From Chloroflexota bacterium (lineage in GTDB: Bacteria; Chloroflexota; Anaerolineae; Caldilineales; Caldilineaceae): a DNA stretch of 25,365 bases. The translations under genes were made by a program, and so were the position numbers. Position 1 is the stretch's first letter, and the number at the start of each line of letters is the position of its first letter. Location: positions 1-25,365 of the forward strand of contig QEUY01000001.1 in assembly GCA_003577365.1 (NCBI GenBank), read 5' to 3'. The notes below the pieces were generated by a model. The model saw nothing but the letters and a program-made list of their open reading frames with translations. It was not told the origin of the DNA and searched no databases. Positions 15,197-21,443 of this stretch are shown piece by piece.

Positions 15197-16224
15197 TGAG
15201 CGTAAAAGCGGCGATCGATATTGGCAAGGTGCTGCAGCCCGTGCAGGCCGACCTGGCGCGCGTCGAAGCCAAGATGAAAAGCGTAGAGACATCGCTCTTT
15301 GCCCCGCTGGCGGTGGCCTTTGTAGATTTGATCGGCAGCGGCGGCAAACGGCTGCGCCCGGCGCTGGCGCTGATGGCGGCCAACGCCGGCAAGGCCGATC
15401 CCGCGCCCGCGCTCGACAGCAGCGTCATCGCGCTTGCCGCCTCGGTGGAGATGCTGCACACCGCGACCCTGGTACATGACGACGTGATCGACGGGGCGCT
15501 GCTGCGCCGCGGCGCGCCTACGCTCAACGCCATCTGGAACCGGGGCGCGACGGTGCTGGCGGGCAATTTTATGTTTGCGCGCGCCGCGCTCTTTGCCGCC
15601 GAGACGGGCAACATGCGCGTGATCCGCATCTTCAGCGACACGCTGGAGACGATCGTCAACGGCGAACTGCGCCAACTGCTGGCGCGCCACAACTTCCACC
15701 AGGTTAAAGACGACTACTACCAGCGTATCTATGCCAAGACGGCCAGCCTCTTTTGCGCCGCCACCGAAGCGGGCGCGGTGCTGGCCGGTCTGCCCGAAAC
15801 GCAGATCCAGCATCTGCGCAGCTTTGGCTACAATCTGGGCATGGCCTTTCAGATCGTGGACGACATCCTCGATTTTACCGGCGACGAGGCCACGCTGGGC
15901 AAACCCGCGGGCAGCGACCTGGCGCAAGGCACGTTGACGCTGCCCTTCTTCTACTTCCTGCAGGCGCTGCCTGCGCCGGAACAATTGATAGCGCAGATGG
16001 ATGCGGCGGTGGCCGAAGCCGACGCCGGCGACGAGCAGCCCTGGCAGGCCCTGGTGCCGCATCTGGTGCGCCAGGTGCGCGCCGGTCCGGCCATCGGCGC
16101 GGCGCGGCAGGAAGCCGCCGCTTTCTTGGCGCAAGCGCGCACCGATTTGGCTGCGCTGCCCGACACACGTTTTCGCTTCGCCATGCTGGAGCTGTGCGAC
16201 TTTGTCGTCCAACGCACCTACTGA
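15196..16224 (+). CDS. Long-chain trans-polyprenyl diphosphate synthase
   Basis: The product of about 342 residues has LIGSGGKRLRPALALMA, the first aspartate motif VHDDVID (DDxxD, about 95-99) and the second QIVDDILD (about 222-226) followed by GKPAGSDLAQGTLTLP. It condenses isopentenyl diphosphate units to make octaprenyl- to solanesyl-length chains for quinone side chains. Small residues at -4 and -5 before the first motif (Thr, Ala) fit long products, since bulky residues there stop the chain early. The ATG at 15196 overlaps the tatD stop (TGATG); an in-frame GTG at 15193 is an alternative. The family-2 glycosyltransferase gene downstream overlaps its 3' end. The C-terminal part is Ala-rich with helical tail, as in the family. 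Confidence 0.93.
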   Translation: MSVKAAIDIGKVLQPVQADLARVEAKMKSVETSLFAPLAVAFVDLIGSGGKRLRPALALMAANAGKADPAPALDSSVIALAASVEMLHTATLVHDDVIDGALLRRGAPTLNAIWNRGATVLAGNFMFARAALFAAETGNMRVIRIFSDTLETIVNGELRQLLARHNFHQVKDDYYQRIYAKTASLFCAATEAGAVLAGLPETQIQHLRSFGYNLGMAFQIVDDILDFTGDEATLGKPAGSDLAQGTLTLPFFYFLQALPAPEQLIAQMDAAVAEADAGDEQPWQALVPHLVRQVRAGPAIGAARQEAAAFLAQARTDLAALPDTRFRFAMLELCDFVVQRTY

Positions 16225-17320
16225 CCCGCGACTCCCGCTGCGCCCAGCTTCCCCCCAAGCCTCCGCCCCGCTCGACCCGGCCCCGGTCGACCTGTCGATC
16301 CTCATCGTCAGTTGGAATGTCTGGGAGCTGCTGCGCGCCTGTCTACACAGCATCGAACAGGCCAGCAGCCCGCGCCCCGGCCCGCCGGACGTGCGCGTCT
16401 TTGGGCCAGAGGGGCGCGCCACGCTGGAAGTGATCGTCGTGGACAACGCCAGCCACGACGCCACGCCGGACCGGGTGGCGGCGCGCTTCCCCTGGGTGCG
16501 GGTGATCCGCAGCGCCACCAACTTGGGCTTTACCGGCGGCAACAACCTGGGCTATGCCGCCAGCCGAGGCCGCTTTATCTATTTCCTCAACCCCGACACT
16601 GAACTGGTGCAGGACCGGCTCCATGGCGACAGCCTGTGGGAACTGTATCACGCCGTGGCGGACGACGCGACGGTGGGGCTGGCCGGGCCGCAGTTGCGCT
16701 ATGGCGACAACAGCCTGCAGAGCAGCCGCCGCCGCTTTCCCACGCCGTTGACCGGCTTTTTTGAAAGCACCTGGCTGGGCCGCGCCTGGCCCGGCAACCC
16801 CTGGGCGCGGCGGCTGCACATGGCCGGCTGGCCCACGGCCTTTCGCCACGACGTCGATTGGGTGGTGGGCGCGGCCATGCTCGCCCGGCGCAGCGCGCTG
16901 GAGGCCATCCGCCAAGCCGAGTACGCCGGGCCGTTCGACGAACGTTTCTTTATGTACAGCGAAGAGTTGGATCTCTGCCGCCGTCTGAAGGCCGCGGGCT
17001 ACCGCGTGGTCTATGTGCCGGAGGCGTGGGTGGTGCATCACGAAGGGCGCAGCAGCGGGCAGGTGGTCGCCGCCCGCCATCTCCACTTCAACCGCAGCAA
17101 ACTGCTGTACACTGAAAAAGTCTTTGGGCCGCGCTGGGCCACGGCGCTGCGCCGCTATCTGCTGCTGGAATATCGCCTGCAACTGGCGCTGGAGGGGGTC
17201 AAGTGGCTGGCAGGCTACAAACGCAGCCTGCGCGCCCAGCGCATCGACGCCTATCGTCAGGTGATCGCCAGCGGGCTGCGCCATGAGTCTGCCAGGCCGT
17301 CCATTCACGATCCCTTGTAG
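16202..17320 (+). CDS. Family 2 glycosyltransferase, rhamnosyltransferase-like
   Basis: With the TTG at 16202 the product has 373 residues. It begins with a Pro-rich stretch and then the GT-A fold: VDLSILIVSWNVWELLRACL, VIVVDNASHDATPD, NLGFTGGNNLGYAAS, FLNPDTELV (DxD-like site), GAAMLARRSALE, FDERFFMYSEELDLCRRLK and AGYRVVYVPEAWVVHHEG. These motifs fit bacterial rhamnosyl and related sugar transferases that build surface polysaccharides at the inner face of the membrane. The frame runs further upstream inside the synthase gene, but that part translates to noise; GGAG ten bases ahead of the TTG supports the chosen start, which overlaps the upstream gene by 23 bases. The TAG stop lies inside the hairpin repeat at 17317-17343. 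Confidence 0.88.
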   Translation: MSSNAPTDPRLPLRPASPQASAPLDPAPVDLSILIVSWNVWELLRACLHSIEQASSPRPGPPDVRVFGPEGRATLEVIVVDNASHDATPDRVAARFPWVRVIRSATNLGFTGGNNLGYAASRGRFIYFLNPDTELVQDRLHGDSLWELYHAVADDATVGLAGPQLRYGDNSLQSSRRRFPTPLTGFFESTWLGRAWPGNPWARRLHMAGWPTAFRHDVDWVVGAAMLARRSALEAIRQAEYAGPFDERFFMYSEELDLCRRLKAAGYRVVYVPEAWVVHHEGRSSGQVVAARHLHFNRSKLLYTEKVFGPRWATALRRYLLLEYRLQLALEGVKWLAGYKRSLRAQRIDAYRQVIASGLRHESARPSIHDPL

Positions 17321-17343
17321 CGGCGGTACAATACCGCCGCTAC
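17317..17343. repeat. Module-C palindromic repeat overlapping a stop codon
   Basis: Perfect 12-bp arms GTAGCGGCGGTA (17317-17328) and TACCGCCGCTAC (17332-17343) surround a CAA loop. It is the same family as the hairpins at 5346-5373 and, degraded, 2381-2404. The first TAG in the arm is the stop codon of the glycosyltransferase gene. It could act as a 3' mRNA stabiliser or a weak terminator; there is no T-run. Confidence 0.75.
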
Positions 17344-17373
17344 GACTTAACCTTGGTCGTCTAAGGAACCCTT

Positions 17374-18051
17374 ATGCCTGCCACCTATCAAGCCGCCGTT
17401 GACCCGGTGGAACTGGCCGCGCTGGAGCGCCGCTGGGGGGCGCTGCCCGTTCGCCAACATCGGCTGGCGGTGGATCACCCCTTCCTCACCGGCGAGCATC
17501 AGATGTTGGTGAGCGATGGCCGCCGCGCCGAGATCTGCTATATCATGCACCGCGGCGACCCCGCCGCAGGGCTGCTGCTCCACATCAAGACCTTCTACCC
17601 GGCGGGCGCATACCGGCTGCCCACCGGCGGCATCCACCTGGGCGAAAGCGTGGAGGAGACGCTGGCGCGCGAGATCTACGAGGAGACAGGGCTGACCGTG
17701 GGCGGTGCGGAAAGCCAGGTGCAGGTGCAGCGCTGTCTGGGCGTGGTGGTCTATGCCTTGGCGCATCGCACGGCGGGGACGACATACCCCTTCGCTACCT
17801 ATCACTTTCTGGTGCAGATGCCCATCAACGGCGCGCCGGCCCCACTGGACCCCGGCGAGCAGATCGGCGGCTGGCAGTGGCGGCGGCTGGCCGAATTGGG
17901 CGATGTGGCGGCACGGCTGGAGACCGTCGGCCAAAGCCGGCGTGGGTGGGGCGATTGGGGGCAGTTCCGGGCGTTGAGCCACCGCTTTGTGGCCGCGCAG
18001 CTTGGGGCAGGCGCAGAGGCCAAGACGGGCCGGTTGGGGGCTACTGGTTGA
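17374..18051 (+). CDS. Nudix hydrolase
   Basis: The 225-residue product has a perfect Nudix box, Gx5Ex7REUxEExGU, at residues 85-107 (from GGIHLGESVEE through REIYEETGL), with Arg99, Glu100, Glu103 and Glu104 as the expected metal and catalytic residues. The fold is flanked by a 60-residue N-terminal extension and a C-terminal WQWRRLAELGDVAARLE segment often seen in Nudix proteins. It hydrolyses a nucleoside diphosphate linked to another group; the substrate cannot be told from sequence. AAGGA six bases ahead of the ATG sets the start. The gene follows the hairpin repeat at 17317-17343. Its last 11 bases overlap the convergent RAM-domain gene. Confidence 0.92.
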   Translation: MPATYQAAVDPVELAALERRWGALPVRQHRLAVDHPFLTGEHQMLVSDGRRAEICYIMHRGDPAAGLLLHIKTFYPAGAYRLPTGGIHLGESVEETLAREIYEETGLTVGGAESQVQVQRCLGVVVYALAHRTAGTTYPFATYHFLVQMPINGAPAPLDPGEQIGGWQWRRLAELGDVAARLETVGQSRRGWGDWGQFRALSHRFVAAQLGAGAEAKTGRLGATG

Positions 18052-18781
18052 CTTCGACAGGGCCGCTGCCGGACTCCACCGGCGTCTCGCCGCCAGCAGA
18101 GGGCTGGGCGGGCGCAGGGTGGGCGCGCTTGACCGCATTGCGTGTGAAGAACAGCTCACACAACTCCACAATATCCTCCGGGCCGGCAAGCCAGCGCCAG
18201 TCGAGCACGGTGCTCATCTCGGTGTCGATGACGCCGGGCGTGGTGCGTACCCAGCTCATGACATAGCCGGTCAGCGCCGCGATGTTCTTGCCCAACAACA
18301 TCATATTCAGGTCGGAATCGTCGCGGTGATAGCAGTTGAGCAGCCAGACGCGGCGCACGTCGGGGTGGGGGGGCAGGTCGAGCAGCGCCTGGAAACAGCG
18401 CCGGTCCATCCCCGGCTGGATGTCGATCCACAGGCTGGCGGCGACCGTATGGCTGCTGGGGTTGACCTCCATCTCCAGTTCCAACAGCGCGTCGATATCG
18501 GCGCGCCCGCCAAAGCTGAGGGTCGTGCGCGTCTCGCGCACGCCGGTCACGCCGCGCACCACATCCAGCATAAAATCGTTGAACTCGGAGAGGTCGCGCA
18601 CCATGCAGACAAAGCGCAGGTCGGCGCGTTCACGCAGCCAGTTGACAAAAAGCGGGGCGACGCCGTTGGAGCGAAAGCGGCCTACATTGGCCAACAACGC
18701 CTCGCGTGCCAGTTCATCTTTGCCGCTGGCAAGGTCACAATCGATAAAGGCGAGGATGGGCTGCTGCATGATGAATTCCAT
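18041..18781 (-). CDS. Stand-alone tandem RAM (Lrp/AsnC ligand-binding) domain protein
   Basis: The product of about 246 residues holds two copies of the beta-alpha-beta-beta-alpha-beta RAM fold and no helix-turn-helix. Copy 1 runs from QPILAFIDCDLASGKDEL to DLSEFNDFMLDVVRGVTGVR and then ETRTTLSFG; copy 2 from TVAASLWIDIQPGMDRR to IAALTGYVMSWVRTTPGVID and then TEMSTVL. The GV(R/I)xTxTxL-like ending is the RAM hallmark. A Pro/Gly-rich acidic tail follows. RAM domains bind amino acids or other small effectors and form dimers; without a DNA-binding domain the protein may be a sensor or modulate an Lrp-like partner. Starts at 18796 (TTG), 18781 (ATG) or 18769 (ATG) are all possible. A TACAAT promoter lies upstream. 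Copy assignment is by eye. Confidence 0.75.
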   Translation of the reverse strand: MEFIMQQPILAFIDCDLASGKDELAREALLANVGRFRSNGVAPLFVNWLRERADLRFVCMVRDLSEFNDFMLDVVRGVTGVRETRTTLSFGGRADIDALLELEMEVNPSSHTVAASLWIDIQPGMDRRCFQALLDLPPHPDVRRVWLLNCYHRDDSDLNMMLLGKNIAALTGYVMSWVRTTPGVIDTEMSTVLDWRWLAGPEDIVELCELFFTRNAVKRAHPAPAQPSAGGETPVESGSGPVEVNQ

Positions 18782-18841
18782 ATAGCTGTTCAACAAGGGG
18801 CATCGGCGACAGGGTGCGGAGCGTTCAGGCGCTGCGCCCCT

Positions 18842-18869
18842 ATTGTACCGTCTTTAGCGCCAAACGCAA
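18842..18869 (-). promoter_or_regulatory. Probable promoter for the tandem RAM gene
   Basis: On the minus strand TTGCGT (complement of 18864-18869) and TACAAT (complement of 18842-18847) are 16 bases apart. Transcription would start near 18835, about 55 bases before the ATG. The -35 falls inside the outer arm of the hairpin at 18863-18906. Confidence 0.5.
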
Positions 18870-18906
18870 CTTGGCCGCGCGGCCTCCCGCGCGGCCAAGT
18901 TGCGTT
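18863..18906. terminator. Perfect 20-bp stem hairpin
   Basis: Bases 18863-18882 pair perfectly with 18887-18906 around a CCTC loop (core CTTGGCCGCGCGG). It lies 66-109 bases past the stop of the leftward secreted-protein gene and before the promoter of the RAM gene. It has no T-run in either direction, so it may work as a rho-independent terminator of the non-canonical GC-only type, or be a palindromic repeat. Confidence 0.55.
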
Positions 18907-18914
18907 ATGCTGTG

Positions 18915-18947
18915 ACCCTCGCGGAAGATCAGAGCTTCCGCGAGGGT
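18915..18947. terminator. Second hairpin, 13-bp perfect stem
   Basis: ACCCTCGCGGAAG (18915-18927) pairs perfectly with CTTCCGCGAGGGT (18935-18947) around a 7-base loop. It begins 25 bases after the stop codon of the leftward secreted-protein gene, where a terminator is expected; no T-run follows. Confidence 0.55.
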
Positions 18948-18971
18948 ATCTACAACGCTATCTAGCGCCTC

Positions 18972-21089
18972 TTACGGGCGGCCAAAGAGATGCACGGCAT
19001 CGATCTCGTTGTAGCCGGGCACGGCGTCGGTATCCAGCACCAATCGGATGCGGTCGGTCTTGATGTCCAACGGCTCCAGTTCAAACAGGTTGATGCGGTA
19101 CGCTTCCTCGGCAGCGGCGGCCTCGCCTTGCCAGGCCGCGACCCAGGCGTCGCTGGCGGCGTCGTACAGTTCGACGGCAACCACGGCGCCGGGGTTGTAG
19201 CTCTCATAGACCTCAACGGCGTAGGGCGTGACAGGGTGCTCGTAGGTCAGTTCCAGCGTCTGCTCGCCGGCTTCGGGTTCACTGGCGGCCCAGGCGGTGG
19301 GGAAGTCGCCTGCCGCAAAGGTATCCTGCGGGCCGGTGGCCTGCGCCGCCGAGAAGGAGTCGTCGCCATATTGGGTGCTGGCCGTCGCCTCCACGGCCCA
19401 CTGGCCGCCGAGCAGGCTGGGGTCCGTCAACTGTGTGCGCAGGAAGTAGCTGGTGCTCTCCTCGGAGAAGTAGGAGGTGACCGAGACCTCATAGATGCCC
19501 GGCTCGGTGAGCAGTTGGGTCGCCACTTCCACCGAGCCGCCGGTCGTGCCCGACGCATAGGCCACCTGGTCGCCCTTGGCGTTATAGGCGGCGATCTGTA
19601 TGTCAAGGTCGACGTCGGGGTTGCCCACCAGGGCCAGCATCAGCAGTTGGCCGGGCTGGGTGACTTCCATGCGGTAGACATTGCGCCCGCTGGCCGCGAT
19701 CGTGTCCCAGAGAATGGTGTTGTTTTCCAGCGCAGGCGCCAGATCGCCCTCGGTCGCGGTCAGGGCATAGTTGCCTGTGCCGCCGTTGCTCTCGACCGTG
19801 ACGTAGTAGGTTCCGGCCACCGGGGCGACGAAGCGCAGCGATTCATTCGACCCCCACATGTAGGTGTACCAGATCTCCTCGCCCGGACGCAGCCCGGCGC
19901 TGACGCCGAAGTCGGTCTCTTGGCTGGTGGATTCGAGCAACACCTCCACCATGGCCCCAGCCTGGGCGACGTCAAAGGTGTAGGTCGCCGCGGCCTGCCC
20001 TTCCTCAAAGCTGGCTTCGGCGGCCACGCCGCTCTCCAACGCGACCAACGGCTGGCCGGCTGCCCCCTGCACGCTGAGGGTGAAGGGGAGATCCTCCGCC
20101 GCGGCTTCCGGCGCGCTCACAAAGACATAGTAGACGCCGGGGAAGAGATTCGGGATCTCGACCGACGGCTCGCCGTAGCTGTCGTAATCGACTTCCGCAT
20201 CGTAGTAGCGGTCGACCAGACGCACGCCCAGGCTTTCGTCGCTCTGCACCTCCACCACCAGATTGTCATAGGCGGTGTCGAGTTGGAGTTCAAAGACGGT
20301 CTGGGTGGCATCGGCGGGGATGACGGCATCCACCGGCGTGTCGACCGCGATCGGGGTGGGCCGCCCGCTGAGGAAGGCGATCACGGTCAGGGACGAGCGC
20401 CGCGCCATCGGCTCAGCGGTGATCAGATAGTCGCCGCCGTGCGACCAGAAGCTCAACAAATTGCCGTCGTCGGTGCTGAGGCTGACATAGCCGATGTCGT
20501 CCCCTTCGGCGCTGACAAAGAACGAGTCTTCCTCGCCCGGCTCCACATAGAGCAAGACCTGTTGGGGATAGGAGGTCGGCGGCACTGAGAGCAGCCCGTA
20601 GCGTGTCTCGCTGATGCGCTCTTCCGTGTAGACGCTGCCGGTGTTGAGCTTGCCCGGCTGTTCGGCATCGGCGGTCATGCCGCCGATCTGCCCCAGGACG
20701 ACAAACCACAGCTCGCCGTCCTCCACGGCGCTGAACTCCAGCGTCAAGACGCCCGGCTCCAGGTTCAACTCGACATTTTCAAAAATGTCGTCATACAGCA
20801 CATTGCCCCCGGCGTCGGTCACGACCACATCAAAGGCGTTGGCCGACGCTTCTTCGTCCACTGCGGTCACCAGATAAGCGCCGCTTTCGGGAATGGTCAC
20901 CTCATAGACGCGCGACTCTCCGCTGAGCATGGGTTGGTAGGCGTATTGGCCCAGGAGCAGCGACTCGGCCGCGCCGGCCTGCCCCAAAGGAGCTGCCAGC
21001 GCGTTCCCAAGCGGGAAGATCAAGAGCGCCACCAGCGCCAGCCCCCACCAGCGGGCTAGGCGGCGCGGGAAAGTACCGGGTCGAGACAT
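18972..21089 (-). CDS. Large secreted protein with PPC-like beta-sandwich domains and a C-terminal galactose-binding-like domain
   Basis: The 705-residue product begins with a signal peptide (RRLARWWGLALVALLIFPLG, cleavage near Ala32-Ala33). The mature chain is very acidic and made of repeated beta-rich domains of the bacterial pre-peptidase C-terminal (PPC) type: phrases such as SRVYEVTIPESGAYLVTAVD, RFVAPVAGTYYVTVESNGGT, NVYRMEVTQPGQLLMLALVG and LLTEPGIYEVSVTSYF recur. The last 150 residues (ATGPQDTF, then QTLELTYEHPVTPYAVEVYE, then DAVHLFGRP) resemble a discoidin/galactose-binding-like sandwich. No catalytic domain or membrane anchor is visible, so it may be an adhesin, matrix or binding protein. 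The start is fixed by GAGGAG eight bases ahead of the ATG. Two hairpins follow its stop. Confidence 0.82.
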   Translation of the reverse strand: MSRPGTFPRRLARWWGLALVALLIFPLGNALAAPLGQAGAAESLLLGQYAYQPMLSGESRVYEVTIPESGAYLVTAVDEEASANAFDVVVTDAGGNVLYDDIFENVELNLEPGVLTLEFSAVEDGELWFVVLGQIGGMTADAEQPGKLNTGSVYTEERISETRYGLLSVPPTSYPQQVLLYVEPGEEDSFFVSAEGDDIGYVSLSTDDGNLLSFWSHGGDYLITAEPMARRSSLTVIAFLSGRPTPIAVDTPVDAVIPADATQTVFELQLDTAYDNLVVEVQSDESLGVRLVDRYYDAEVDYDSYGEPSVEIPNLFPGVYYVFVSAPEAAAEDLPFTLSVQGAAGQPLVALESGVAAEASFEEGQAAATYTFDVAQAGAMVEVLLESTSQETDFGVSAGLRPGEEIWYTYMWGSNESLRFVAPVAGTYYVTVESNGGTGNYALTATEGDLAPALENNTILWDTIAASGRNVYRMEVTQPGQLLMLALVGNPDVDLDIQIAAYNAKGDQVAYASGTTGGSVEVATQLLTEPGIYEVSVTSYFSEESTSYFLRTQLTDPSLLGGQWAVEATASTQYGDDSFSAAQATGPQDTFAAGDFPTAWAASEPEAGEQTLELTYEHPVTPYAVEVYESYNPGAVVAVELYDAASDAWVAAWQGEAAAAEEAYRINLFELEPLDIKTDRIRLVLDTDAVPGYNEIDAVHLFGRP

Positions 21090-21108
21090 CTGTATTTCTC
21101 CTCTGTAG

Positions 21109-21137
21109 ACGGTCTGTAAACGGTTGGTAACGGTTGG
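21109..21137. repeat. Short tandem ACGGT repeats in the leader of the secreted-protein gene
   Basis: ACGGTCTGTA, ACGGTTGGTA and ACGGTTGGAA start at 21109, 21120 and 21130, a 10-11 base period equal to one helical turn. They lie 20-48 bases upstream of the ATG at 21089, ahead of its ribosome binding site, so they may be a protein-binding site or a leader RNA element. Confidence 0.45.
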
Positions 21138-21326
21138 AAAGGATTAAATGGACCTGCTGCGAAAAGTGAGCGGTTCAAGCAGGGGGCCATCAGCCGAACC
21201 GGCCACCGCCGGCCCGTGCTGTGTACCCCCACAGTATACACGCTTTGCCGCGCGGGCGCACCTGGCGGACTGACGCATGGCTGACGGACAAATGACTGAG
21301 GAACAGAAAATGGCGGGGAGATAGAA

Positions 21327-21357
21327 TTGACACACAATTGCAAAGGATACACAATTG
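21327..21357 (+). promoter_or_regulatory. Promoter with overlapping direct repeat, PEP-utiliser-like gene
   Basis: A perfect -35 TTGACA (21327-21332) lies 17 bases from CACAAT (21350-21355). The direct repeat ACACAATTG occurs at 21332-21340 and 21349-21357, overlapping both promoter elements; each copy contains the palindrome CAATTG. Transcription would start near 21362, leaving a leader of about 80-100 bases. A regulator bound here would block RNA polymerase. Confidence 0.5.
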
Positions 21358-21443
21358 GAGTTTGTGTGGCATGCCATCCTGCCATCCGAGCAGGTGTCGG
21401 CTGTGGCTGAGGACCGCAAACTGCCGGCGTTCGACCCGGCGCG

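Noticed and set aside
16001..16201. Upstream extension of the glycosyltransferase frame
   Set aside because: The extra codons lie within the polyprenyl synthase gene and translate to Arg/Pro/Trp-rich noise.
18990..20588. A 532-codon open frame on the plus strand
   Set aside because: It is antisense to the secreted PPC-like gene, which has a signal peptide and ribosome binding site; the frame itself has no start signal or domain.
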